DNA of 9,077 bases from Actinomycetes bacterium (GCA_023415395.1 JAEZKN010000283.1:1-9077), one strand, 5' to 3'; counted from the stretch's first letter, positions 1 to 6,116 are shown. Translations and numbers: made by a program. Notes: generated from the sequence alone by a model not told the origin.

Positions 1-708
1 CGCCTCCTCGACCTCGCGGAAGTCACCGGAGGTGCCCGAGAGCCCCTTGAGCCCGGACTCGCGGTCGAGGACGTCGTAGAGCTCGTCGGCGGAGACGCCC
101 TCGCGCCGCAGCAGGTGCAGCATCAGCCCGGGGTCGACCGAGCCGCTGCGGGTCTGCATCACCAGTCCCTCCAACGGCGTGTAGCCCATCGTGGTGTCGA
201 CCGACCGGCCCCCGCGCACCGCGCACAGCGACGCCCCGCCCCCGAGGTGGCAGGTCACCATCCGCAGGTCCGCGACCGGGCGACCGACCAGCTCCGCGGC
301 CCGCCGGACGGCGCCCCCGTGGGAGAGCCCGTGGAAGCCGTAGCGGCGCAGCCGCCACCGCTCGTTCCACTCCCGCGGCAGCGCGTAGGTCGACGCGGCC
401 GCCGGGATCGTGGCGTGGAAGGTCGTGTCGAAGCACGCCACCACCGGCAGGTCCGGGTGCCGCTCGACGAGCTCGCGGGCGGCGTCGAGCGCCTTGGGGT
501 TGTGCAGCGGGGCGAGGTCGGAGACGGGCTCCAGCGCCCCCAGCACCGCCTCGTCGACCCGCACGGGGGCGGCGAAGTCCGGACCCCCGTGCACGAACCG
601 GACCGCCGCCGCGTCGTACGGCCCACCGTCGTCCTCCTGCGCACGGCCGCCCTCGACCACCGAGGTCTTCAGGCTGCTCGACCCCGGGTTGACGACCAGG
701 ACCCGCAC
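1..708 (-). CDS. ackA: Acetate kinase, N-terminal 236 residues (3' end beyond window)
   Basis: Acetate/propionate-family kinase of the ASKHA fold, which interconverts acetyl phosphate plus ADP with acetate plus ATP in the cytosol. Visible motifs are the N-terminal phosphate loop NPGSSSLK (residues 7-14), RFVHGG (37-42), CFDTTFH (92-98), YGFHGLSH (123-130), HLGGGAS (154-160) and QTRSGSVDPG (185-194). By family knowledge N7, R37, D94, H126 and R187 correspond to the active-site Asn, Arg, Asp, His and Arg; the C-terminal catalytic Glu lies outside the window. The start is GTG, one base after the xfp stop (TGA-G-GTG), so translation is probably coupled to xfp. The segment between the phosphate loop and RFVHGG is much shorter than in typical enzymes of about 400 residues (see findings). 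Identification is firm; acetate versus propionate preference cannot be read from sequence. Confidence 0.95.
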   Translation of the reverse strand, partial: MRVLVVNPGSSSLKTSVVEGGRAQEDDGGPYDAAAVRFVHGGPDFAAPVRVDEAVLGALEPVSDLAPLHNPKALDAARELVERHPDLPVVACFDTTFHATIPAAASTYALPREWNERWRLRRYGFHGLSHGGAVRRAAELVGRPVADLRMVTCHLGGGASLCAVRGGRSVDTTMGYTPLEGLVMQTRSGSVDPGLMLHLLRREGVSADELYDVLDRESGLKGLSGTSGDFREVEEA

Positions 709-709
709 C

Positions 710-3064
710 TCAGACGCCCGTCCACTCCCAGTCGCGGATCTCCGGCAGGTCCTCGCCGTAGGTCCGGACGTACTGCCGGTGCCGGATCAACGCGTCCTTG
801 AACCGCTCGCGCGCGGCGCCGGAGGTGGCGTGCAGCCGGGGCACCCGGTCGATGACGTCCATCGCCAGGTGGAACCGGTCGATCTCGTTGAGCACGGTCA
901 TGTCGAACGGCGTCGTCGTGGTGCCCTCCTCCTTGTAGCCGCGCACGTGGATGTTCTCGTGGTTGGTGCGGCGGTAGGTCAGGCGGTGGATCAGCCACGG
1001 GTAGCCGTGGTAGGCGAAGATGACCGGCTTGTCGCGGGTGAACAGCGCGTCGAAGTCGGCGTCGGTGAGCCCGTGGGAGTGCTCCTCGGCCGGCTGGAGG
1101 CGCATCAGGTCGACGACGTTGACCACCCGGACCTTCAGGTCGGGCAGCTCCTCGCGGAGCAGCTGCACCGCCGCGAGCGTCTCCATCGTGGGCACGTCGC
1201 CGGCGCAGGCCATCACCACGTCCGGCTCGCCGCTCTCGGTGTCGGAGTCGTTGGAGGCCCAGTCCCAGATGCCGATGCCCTTGGTGCAGTGGACGATCGC
1301 GTCGTCCATCGACAGGAACTGCCGGGCCGGCTGCTTGCCGGCGACGATGACGTTCACGTAGTGCTTGCTGCGCAGGCAGTGGTCGCCGACCGACAGCAGC
1401 GTGTTGGCGTCCGGCGGCAGGTAGACGCGGACGACGGTCGCCTTCTTGTTCACGACGTGGTCGATAAAGCACGGGTCCTGGTGGGAGAACCCGTTGTGGT
1501 CCTGGCGCCACACGTGCGAGGTGAGCAGGTAGTTGAGCGACGCGACCGGGCGGCGCCAGTCGATCTTGCGGGTCGACTCCAGCCACTTGGCGTGCTGGTT
1601 GAACATCGAGTCGACGAGGTGGATGAACGCCTCGTAGCAGGAGAAGAAGCCGTGGCGACCGGTCAGCAGGTAGCCCTCGAGCCAGCCCTGGCAGGTGTGC
1701 TCGGACAGGATCTCCATGATCCGGCCGTCGGGTGCGAGGTGGTCGTCGTAGTCGCGGATCTCGGCGTTCCACGTGCGGTCGGTGACCTCCATGACGTCGC
1801 CGAGCCGGTTGGAGGAGTTCTCGTCGGGCGAGAACAGCCGGAAGGTGTGCATGTTCTCGGCCATCACGTCGCGCAGGAACTGCCCGAGCACCCGCGTCGC
1901 CTCGGCCGAGCCCGTGCCGGGCTTGTCGACGGCGACCGCGTAGTCGCGGAAGTCCGGCATCCGCAGGTCGCGCAGCAGCACGCCGCCGTTCGTGTGGGGC
2001 GAGGCGCTCATCCGCAGCACCCCGTCGGGGTGGAGCGCGGCGATGTCCGCGGCCGGGGCGCCCGCCTCGTCGAAGAGGTCCTCGGGTCCGTAGCTGCGCA
2101 TCCACTCCTCGAGCACCTCGCGGTGCGCCTTGTCGGTCCGCGCGTTCGAGAAGGGCACCTGGTGGGAGCGCCAGTAGTCCTCGACCTTGAGGCCGTCGAC
2201 CTCCTTGGGCCCGGTCCAGCCCTTGGGCGAGCGGAGCACGATCATCGGCCAGGGCCGTCGCGGCACCGGCGCGGACGCGGCGCGTGCCTCGCCCTGGATG
2301 TCGGCGATCTCGTCGAGCGCCTCCGCCAGCGCGCCCGAGAAGTCGGCGTGCATCTGCGCCGGGTCCGAGCCGGAGACGAGGTACGGCGTGTGGCCGTAGC
2401 CGCGCATCAGCGCGGTCAGCTCGTCCTCGGGGATGCGAGCGAGCACCGTCGGGTTGGCGATCTTGTAGCCGTTGAGGTGCAGGATCGGGAGCACCGCTCC
2501 GTCGCGGCGCGGGTCGACGAACTTCGTGCCGTGCCAGCTGGTGGCCAGCGGGCCGGTCTCGGCCTCGCCGTCCCCGACCACGGCTGCGACCACCAGGTCG
2601 GGGTTGTCGAAGGCGGCGCCGTACGCGTGCGAGAGGGCGTAGCCGAGCTCGCCGCCCTCGTGGATCGATCCCGGCGTCTCCGGCGCCGCGTGGCTGGGGA
2701 TGCCGCCGGGGAAGGAGAACTGCGTGAAGAGCCGCTGCAGCCCGCGCTCGTCGAGGCTGACGTTGGGGTAGATCTCGGAGTAGGTGCCCTCGAGGTACGA
2801 CGCGGCCACCACCCCAGGCCCGCCGTGGCCGGGGCCGGTGATGAAGATCATCTCCTGCTCGCGCTGCATGATCGCGCGGTTGAGGTGGGCGTAGATGAAG
2901 TTCAGGCCCGGCGTGGTGCCCCAGTGCCCGAGCAACCGCGGCTTCACGTGCTCCGCACGGAGGGGCTCGCGCAGCAGCGGGTTGCCCATCAGGTAGATCT
3001 GCCCCACGGAGAGGTAGTTGGCAGCGCGCCACCAACGGTCGAGCGTCGTGAAGTCGGCGTCCAT
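710..3064 (-). CDS. xfp: Xylulose-5-phosphate/fructose-6-phosphate phosphoketolase
   Basis: Thiamine-diphosphate enzyme that splits xylulose-5-P (and usually fructose-6-P) with phosphate into acetyl phosphate plus glyceraldehyde-3-P or erythrose-4-P. It is 784 residues from the ATG chosen here, normal for the family (about 780-830). Visible blocks: YLSVGQIYL (17-25), GPGHGGPG (77-84), the ThDP/Mg signature GDGEAETGPLATSWHG (164-179) with LNGYKIANP (197-205), SPHTNGG (355-361), ENSSNR (415-420), the catalytic-Glu region CYEAF (476-480, Glu478), SHQDP (527-531) and YHGYPWLIHR (685-694). The ATG at 3064 is preferred over an in-frame TTG at 3100 because the homologous N-terminus begins about 15 residues before RAANYLS and there is no good ribosome site for the TTG. 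It is first in an operon with ackA, the classical two-step route from sugar phosphate to acetate and ATP. All key blocks look intact. Confidence 0.97.
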   Translation of the reverse strand: MDADFTTLDRWWRAANYLSVGQIYLMGNPLLREPLRAEHVKPRLLGHWGTTPGLNFIYAHLNRAIMQREQEMIFITGPGHGGPGVVAASYLEGTYSEIYPNVSLDERGLQRLFTQFSFPGGIPSHAAPETPGSIHEGGELGYALSHAYGAAFDNPDLVVAAVVGDGEAETGPLATSWHGTKFVDPRRDGAVLPILHLNGYKIANPTVLARIPEDELTALMRGYGHTPYLVSGSDPAQMHADFSGALAEALDEIADIQGEARAASAPVPRRPWPMIVLRSPKGWTGPKEVDGLKVEDYWRSHQVPFSNARTDKAHREVLEEWMRSYGPEDLFDEAGAPAADIAALHPDGVLRMSASPHTNGGVLLRDLRMPDFRDYAVAVDKPGTGSAEATRVLGQFLRDVMAENMHTFRLFSPDENSSNRLGDVMEVTDRTWNAEIRDYDDHLAPDGRIMEILSEHTCQGWLEGYLLTGRHGFFSCYEAFIHLVDSMFNQHAKWLESTRKIDWRRPVASLNYLLTSHVWRQDHNGFSHQDPCFIDHVVNKKATVVRVYLPPDANTLLSVGDHCLRSKHYVNVIVAGKQPARQFLSMDDAIVHCTKGIGIWDWASNDSDTESGEPDVVMACAGDVPTMETLAAVQLLREELPDLKVRVVNVVDLMRLQPAEEHSHGLTDADFDALFTRDKPVIFAYHGYPWLIHRLTYRRTNHENIHVRGYKEEGTTTTPFDMTVLNEIDRFHLAMDVIDRVPRLHATSGAARERFKDALIRHRQYVRTYGEDLPEIRDWEWTGV

Positions 3065-3149
3065 GTCGCTACCGTTGCGGGCCGAAGGCAGGTGGCGCAA
3101 GGGGCTGAGGGCCCTCGGACGGCAGCCCCCGCCCTAGTAGCGTGAAGAC
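3065..3149. promoter_or_regulatory. Divergent promoter region between xfp and the DUF5709 gene
   Basis: These 85 bases separate two divergent starts and must hold both promoters. On the plus strand TAGTAG (3135-3140) lies 9 bases before the ATG at 3150 and could be a -10 element giving a very short leader; I see no clear -35. On the minus strand no convincing -10 or Shine-Dalgarno precedes the xfp ATG. The assignment rests on geometry more than on motifs. Confidence 0.4.
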
Positions 3150-3584
3150 ATGAGCCACGCAGACGGCGACCAGGAGATCTACGGCGACTACAGCGTCGAC
3201 GACGAGGACCAGCCCTCGAACATCGAAGGCCTCCCGGAGGACGACGTCGAGGACGAGCTGGACCGCGGCTACTCGCCGCCCGAGAAGTACTCGGCCGGCC
3301 AGGGCTACGGCAACACTCCCTGGGAGGAGGAGCACCGCGAGACGATCGACCAGCGGATCGGCCAGGAGGAGCCTGACCCCGACCCGTACGCCGAGGTCGA
3401 CGACGACTTCCTCGAGGACGGCGAGGTCGGCGACCGCCGGGCCGGGCGCCTGGTCGACCCCGACCAGGGGCTGGGCGAGGACACCGAGAAGGACCTCGTC
3501 GGAGATGACGTCGGCATCGACGGCGCGGCCGCCTCGGCCGAGGAGGCCGCGATGCACATCGTCGAGGACTACCCCGAGAGGTGA
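3150..3584 (+). CDS. DUF5709 family acidic protein
   Basis: A 144-residue, strongly acidic, hydrophilic protein with no signal peptide or membrane segment. Its blocks match what I know of the actinobacterial DUF5709 family: GYSPPEK (40-46), DQRIGQEEPDPDPY (67-80), EVGDRRAGRLVDPD (92-105) and, near the C-terminus, DVGIDGAAASAEEAAMHIV (120-138), normally the best-conserved part. The N-terminal third is rich in Asp/Glu and probably disordered. No biochemical function is established for this family to my knowledge. The start is the ATG nearest the divergent promoter; no strong Shine-Dalgarno is seen, consistent with a very short leader. A 47-residue membrane protein follows after 42 bases on the same strand, likely in the same transcript. 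Confidence 0.88.
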   Translation: MSHADGDQEIYGDYSVDDEDQPSNIEGLPEDDVEDELDRGYSPPEKYSAGQGYGNTPWEEEHRETIDQRIGQEEPDPDPYAEVDDDFLEDGEVGDRRAGRLVDPDQGLGEDTEKDLVGDDVGIDGAAASAEEAAMHIVEDYPER

Positions 3585-3618
3585 ACGGGCACCTCTCTCC
3601 CGACACCGAGAGGGAGGA
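3574..3618 (+). promoter_or_regulatory. Possible mutually exclusive RNA hairpins over a ribosome binding site
   Basis: The octamer CCGAGAGG occurs twice (3574-3581 and 3606-3613). Midway between lies CCTCTC (3592-3597), which can pair with either GAGAGG, at 3576-3581 or 3608-3613; both loops are exactly 10 bases. The upstream arm is the last two sense codons of the DUF5709 gene. The downstream arm overlaps the Shine-Dalgarno AGGGAGGA (3611-3618) of the next gene. The layout is read directly; a role in coupling translation of the two genes is inference. Confidence 0.4.
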
Positions 3619-3626
3619 ACCCCCGC

Positions 3627-3770
3627 ATGGCATTCCTGCTGTGGATCATCGCCGTCATCCTCGTGATCGCCGGCATCGTCCAGCTGTTCAAGGGCGCGTG
3701 GCTCTGGGGCATCGTGCTGATCATCGTCGGCTTCGCCGTGGGGCCGGGCGGCTACAGCATCTTCAGGTAG
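3627..3770 (+). CDS. GPGG-motif small membrane protein
   Basis: A 47-residue protein that is almost entirely hydrophobic: a first membrane segment at about residues 3-20 (FLLWIIAVILVIAGIVQL), a short turn with the only Lys (FKGAW), a second segment at about 25-38, then the conserved tail GPGGYSIF (39-46). It matches the family named GPGG-motif small membrane protein, common in actinobacteria and of unknown function. The start is well supported: Shine-Dalgarno AGGGAGGA (3611-3618) lies 8-9 bases before the ATG. It follows the DUF5709 gene by 42 bases and ends only 3 bases from the stop of convergent udgX. It is easily missed because it is short and a longer spurious frame (3581-3781) overlaps it. 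Confidence 0.85.
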   Translation: MAFLLWIIAVILVIAGIVQLFKGAWLWGIVLIIVGFAVGPGGYSIFR

Positions 3771-3773
3771 CGC

Positions 3774-4424
3774 TCACGTAGCCCGCAGCTGCTGCGCCGC
3801 GACCCGCAGGTCGGCGCCGAGCTCCTCGTACGCCGCCCTGCGGTCGGCGGCGCGCAGCACCGCCGAGGGGGGCGTGGTGGGCAGCACCCACCGCGGCGCA
3901 CGACGGACCGGGAAGTCCCCCGGCCAGTCCCGCACGCCGCCGCGCGCCTCGCCCACGCGGAACGCAGGGCCGTAGACCGCCTGTCCCGCGGTCCCGCCCA
4001 GCAGCACGACCCCGCTCGGCCGCACGAGCTCCAGCTCGGCCGCCAGCCAGGGCGCGCACGCCGCGACGTGGGCTCGGGTCGGCGACCGGTGCAACCGCTG
4101 CTTGCCGCGCGTGCCCGACCAGCGGAAGTGCTTGACCACGTTGGTGCGGAAGACCTCCTCCGGCCCGATCCCCGCGTCCGCGAGGGCCTCGTCGAGGACC
4201 CTCCCCGCGGGTCCGACGAACGGCGCGCCCTGCCGGTCCTCCTGGTCGCCGGGCTGCTCGCCCAGGACCATCACCGAGGCGTTGCGCCGACCCTTCCCCA
4301 TCACGGCCTGGGTCGCGTCCCGGTGGAGCTCGCAGCCACGACACGCCTGCACGGCCTCGCGGAGGGCACGCAGGCTGAGACGGTCGGGCACCCACTCCTG
4401 CGCCCCGGGACGCGGCTCGGACAT
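3774..4424 (-). CDS. udgX: UdgX-family uracil-DNA glycosylase/crosslinking protein
   Basis: A 216-residue member of the uracil-DNA glycosylase superfamily, UdgX branch (related to the iron-sulfur family 4). UdgX recognises uracil in DNA and, in the mycobacterial protein, forms an irreversible covalent complex through a His in a distinctive loop. Seen here: CRGC (28-31) and C123 as probable [4Fe-4S] ligands; motif A GEQPGDQED (55-63), with the GEQPG that marks UdgX; PFVGPAG (68-74); TNVVKHFRW (94-102), where family 4 has Cys in place of this His; and the loop KQRLH (108-112) in the place of the usual KRRIH, retaining the His. The position of the usual HPSSLLR motif reads PPSAVLR (185-191), so that His is replaced by Pro. 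Start ATG 4424 gives the expected N-terminus close to CxxC. It diverges from the flavodoxin-like gene across 30 bases. Confidence 0.9.
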   Translation of the reverse strand: MSEPRPGAQEWVPDRLSLRALREAVQACRGCELHRDATQAVMGKGRRNASVMVLGEQPGDQEDRQGAPFVGPAGRVLDEALADAGIGPEEVFRTNVVKHFRWSGTRGKQRLHRSPTRAHVAACAPWLAAELELVRPSGVVLLGGTAGQAVYGPAFRVGEARGGVRDWPGDFPVRRAPRWVLPTTPPSAVLRAADRRAAYEELGADLRVAAQQLRAT

Positions 4425-4454
4425 GGTCGGGCGGTACCCGGGGAACGAACCTGC
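4425..4454. promoter_or_regulatory. 30-base divergent promoter region with GGTACC core
   Basis: Both udgX (ATG 4424) and the flavodoxin-like gene (ATG 4455) must start transcription in or near these 30 bases. The core GGTACC (4433-4438) reads as GGGTAC on the minus strand (4439-4434), 9 bases before the udgX ATG, and as CGGTAC on the plus strand (4432-4437), 17 bases before the other ATG. GGGTAC resembles the -10 of actinobacterial SigB/SigF-type stress promoters. I could not find a convincing -35. No strong Shine-Dalgarno is present on either side. Confidence 0.4.
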
Positions 4455-5072
4455 ATGACCGACATCCCACTCCACGCGCTCGTCCTCGTCTGCTCCCTCA
4501 AGCCCTCCCCTGCGTCCTCGAGCTCGGAGCTGCTCGGCCGCCAGGTCCTCGAGGCGCTCGAGGAGGAGGGCGCGACCGGCGAGGTGGTGCGGGTCGTCGA
4601 CCACGACGTCAAGTTCGGCGTGAGCACCGACGAGGGCGGTGGCGACGCCTGGCCCGAGATCCGGCGCAAGCTGCTGGGCAGCGACATCGTCGTGATCGCG
4701 ACCCCGATCTGGCTGGGCCAGCAGTCCTCGGTGTGCAAGCTGGTGCTGGAGCGGCTCGACGCCGAGATCAGCGAGACCGACGACCAGGGGCGGCTGCTGA
4801 CCGAGGGCAAGGTCGGGCTCGTCGCCGTGGTCGGCAACGAGGACGGGGCGCACCACGTGACCGCCGAGGTGCTCCAGGCCCTCAACGACACCGGCTTCAG
4901 CATCGCCGCGAACGCGGCGACCTACTGGGTCGGCGAGGCGATGCACGGCACCGACTACCAGGACCTGGACGAGACGCCAGAGGTGACGGCGACGACGACG
5001 TCGACGGCCGCGCGGAACGCCGCCCACCTGGCCCGGCTGCTCAAGGACGCGGGGTACCCCGCGAAGTCCTAG
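4455..5072 (+). CDS. Flavodoxin-fold NAD(P)H-dependent FMN reductase-like protein
   Basis: A 205-residue cytosolic protein of the flavodoxin/NADPH-dependent FMN reductase superfamily. A first beta strand (HALVLVCSL, 7-15) runs into a Ser-rich loop PSPASSSSELL (17-27), the usual FMN-phosphate site. DIVVIATPIWLGQQSSVCK (77-95) is the second flavin loop followed by its helix. GLVAVVGNEDGAHHV (121-135) supplies the third flavin contact. ATYWVGEAMHGTDY (155-168) and a Thr-rich stretch TATTTST (178-184) precede the C-terminal helix. It probably transfers reducing equivalents from NAD(P)H through FMN; the substrate cannot be read. ATG 4455 is the natural start, just ahead of the first strand. It is divergent from udgX and appears to be transcribed alone. 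Its last codons lie in a 16-base perfect palindrome. Confidence 0.82.
   Translation: MTDIPLHALVLVCSLKPSPASSSSELLGRQVLEALEEEGATGEVVRVVDHDVKFGVSTDEGGGDAWPEIRRKLLGSDIVVIATPIWLGQQSSVCKLVLERLDAEISETDDQGRLLTEGKVGLVAVVGNEDGAHHVTAEVLQALNDTGFSIAANAATYWVGEAMHGTDYQDLDETPEVTATTTSTAARNAAHLARLLKDAGYPAKS
5048..5063. repeat. 16-base perfect palindrome in the 3' end of a coding region
   Basis: CGCGGGGTACCCCGCG is self-complementary over all 16 bases. It lies within the last eight codons of the flavodoxin-like gene (it spans the codons for AGYPA). It has no unpaired loop, so it is a better candidate for protein binding or DNA cruciform than for an RNA hairpin. It shares the GGTACC core with the two divergent promoter regions at 4425-4454 and 7154-7182. 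Confidence 0.5.
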
Positions 5073-5075
5073 CGA

Positions 5076-5110
5076 CCGCCCGGAGGTGACTCCGAGGACG
5101 ACTCGGGCGG
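5076..5110 (+). terminator. Possible terminator hairpin after the flavodoxin-like gene
   Basis: CCGCCCG (5076-5082) pairs with CGGGCGG (5104-5110), beginning 4 bases after the stop at 5070-5072. Inside, GGAG (5082-5085) and CTCC (5090-5093) can form an alternative 4-bp hairpin with a GTGA loop. No T-run follows, as is often true in high-GC actinobacteria, so termination activity is uncertain. Confidence 0.35.
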
Positions 5111-5205
5111 CGGGCCCGGCCCTGCGTGAGTGCCGGAATCCCGCCGCCGTCCGTCCAGTACCCCCCGGGGGAATCGGTAACTCACCCTTTCCGGTGAACT
5201 TTGAC

Positions 5206-5219
5206 GAGAACGCGTTCTA
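5206..5219. promoter_or_regulatory. KstR-like TetR-family operator
   Basis: AGAACGCGTTCT (5207-5218) is a perfect 12-base palindrome, with further matching bases AC (5204-5205) and GT (5220-5221) flanking one mismatch pair. Extended to 5206-5219 it fits the KstR operator consensus TnnAACnnGTTnnA at all specified positions except the first T (G here). It lies about 22-35 bases before the LLM gene start, over the expected -35 region, a placement suited to repression. KstR controls sterol and lipid catabolism in mycobacteria and rhodococci; a related TetR regulator acting here is inference. Confidence 0.5.
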
Positions 5220-5228
5220 GTTCCGGGC

Positions 5229-5234
5229 TAGGCT
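5229..5234 (+). promoter_or_regulatory. -10 element of a leaderless-type promoter
   Basis: TAGGCT matches the actinobacterial -10 pattern TAnnnT and ends 6 bases before the GTG at 5241, so transcription would begin at or next to the start codon. No Shine-Dalgarno precedes the GTG, which supports a leaderless message. TTGACG (5201-5206) resembles a -35, but the 22-base gap is too long for a standard pair. Confidence 0.5.
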
Positions 5235-5240
5235 GCCGCC

Positions 5241-6116
5241 GTGCGCTTCTCGATCAGCACCGCCTTCCAGCCCGTCGACGAGCTGCCGGCCCTGGCCCGC
5301 GCGGCCGACGCGCTCGGCTACCACGCGATGGCCGTGCCGGACCACGTGGTCGACCTCGAGGAGCTGGCGACGCCGTACCCCTACACCGCCGACGGCGGCC
5401 GCCGGTGGGACCACGACGCACCCTGGCCCGACCCCTGGGTGCTCATCGGCGCGCTGGCCGCGGTGACGACCCGGCTGCGGTTCTTCACCTCGGTCTACGT
5501 GCCCGCGATCCGCAGCCCCTTCCAGGTCGCGAAGAGCGTGGGCACCGCGGCCGTCCTCTCGGGCAACCGGGTGAGCCTGGGCGTCGGGATCGGCTGGTGC
5601 CGCGAGGAGTTCGACCTGCTCGGCGAGGACTTCCACACCCGCGGCCGGCGCACCGACGAGGCGCTCGCGCTGATGGCCGAGCTGTGGAAGCCGGGGTGGA
5701 CGGAGTTCGCGGGCGAGTTCTACACCGCGCCCCGCCTGGTCATGGAGCCCACGCCCACCGAGCGCGTCCCGGTCCTCGTCGGGGGCCTGTCCGAGGTCGC
5801 CGTCCGCCGGGCCGCCCGGCACGACGGCTGGGTCGGCGACCTCTACTCGACCGACGACGCGATCGGGCACGCCGCCCGGCTCGCGGAGGTACGCCGCGAG
5901 ATCGGTGCCGAGGGCGACTTCTCGGTGATCACCGCGCTCACGGACGCCTTCCTGCCCGAGCACTTCGCGCGCGCCGAGGCCGGGGGCGTGACCGACTGCT
6001 GGACGATGCCGTGGGCCTACCACCACGGACTGGACTGCACGCTGGAGCAGAAGATCGACGGACTCGAGCGGTTCGCCCGCGACGTGATCGTGCCGCTGGG
6101 CGCCCAGCCGGACTAG
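5241..6116 (+). CDS. LLM-class F420-dependent oxidoreductase
   Basis: A 291-residue TIM-barrel oxidoreductase of the luciferase-like monooxygenase class, the branch using deazaflavin F420 in actinobacteria (similar to the TIGR03619/Rv2161c group). Seen: N-terminal strand MRFSIST (1-7); ARAADALGYHAMAVPDHV (19-36), the typical helix and strand ending in a DH pair; LAAVTTRLRFFTSVYVP (72-88); AKSVGTAAVLSGNRVSLGVGIGWCREEFDLLG (97-128), where GVGIGW-EEF is the class signature; RTDEALALMAELW (137-149); and VPVLVGGLSEVAVRRAARHDGWVG (176-199). The substrate is unknown. The GTG start lies directly before the first barrel strand and 6 bases after a TAGGCT -10 element. A KstR-like palindrome upstream hints at a role in lipid or sterol breakdown. 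Its stop overlaps the stop of the convergent DUF421 gene in a shared CTAG (6113-6116). Confidence 0.88.
   Translation: MRFSISTAFQPVDELPALARAADALGYHAMAVPDHVVDLEELATPYPYTADGGRRWDHDAPWPDPWVLIGALAAVTTRLRFFTSVYVPAIRSPFQVAKSVGTAAVLSGNRVSLGVGIGWCREEFDLLGEDFHTRGRRTDEALALMAELWKPGWTEFAGEFYTAPRLVMEPTPTERVPVLVGGLSEVAVRRAARHDGWVGDLYSTDDAIGHAARLAEVRREIGAEGDFSVITALTDAFLPEHFARAEAGGVTDCWTMPWAYHHGLDCTLEQKIDGLERFARDVIVPLGAQPD

Noticed and set aside
3065..3100. An upstream TTG start for phosphoketolase adding 12 residues
   Set aside because: There is no ribosome site before the TTG, and the added residues do not match the family N-terminus; ATG 3064 is better placed.
410..3145. A 911-codon open frame on the plus strand across xfp
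   Set aside because: It is a shadow frame of high-GC coding DNA: it is opposite the well-recognised phosphoketolase, its product is Arg/Val/Asp-rich with no known domain, and it overlaps ackA too.
5158..5171. GTAC next to a run of C and G (CCCCCGGGGG) as a minus-strand stress promoter
   Set aside because: It reads GGGTAC on the minus strand, but the only gene that way is the 3' end of the plus-strand flavodoxin-like gene, so it would drive nothing but antisense; the palindrome is also simple sequence.
5182..5197. TCACC-6-GGTGA inverted repeat as a second operator
   Set aside because: The 5-bp arms are short for this base composition and match no operator I know; kept only as background structure in the intergenic region.
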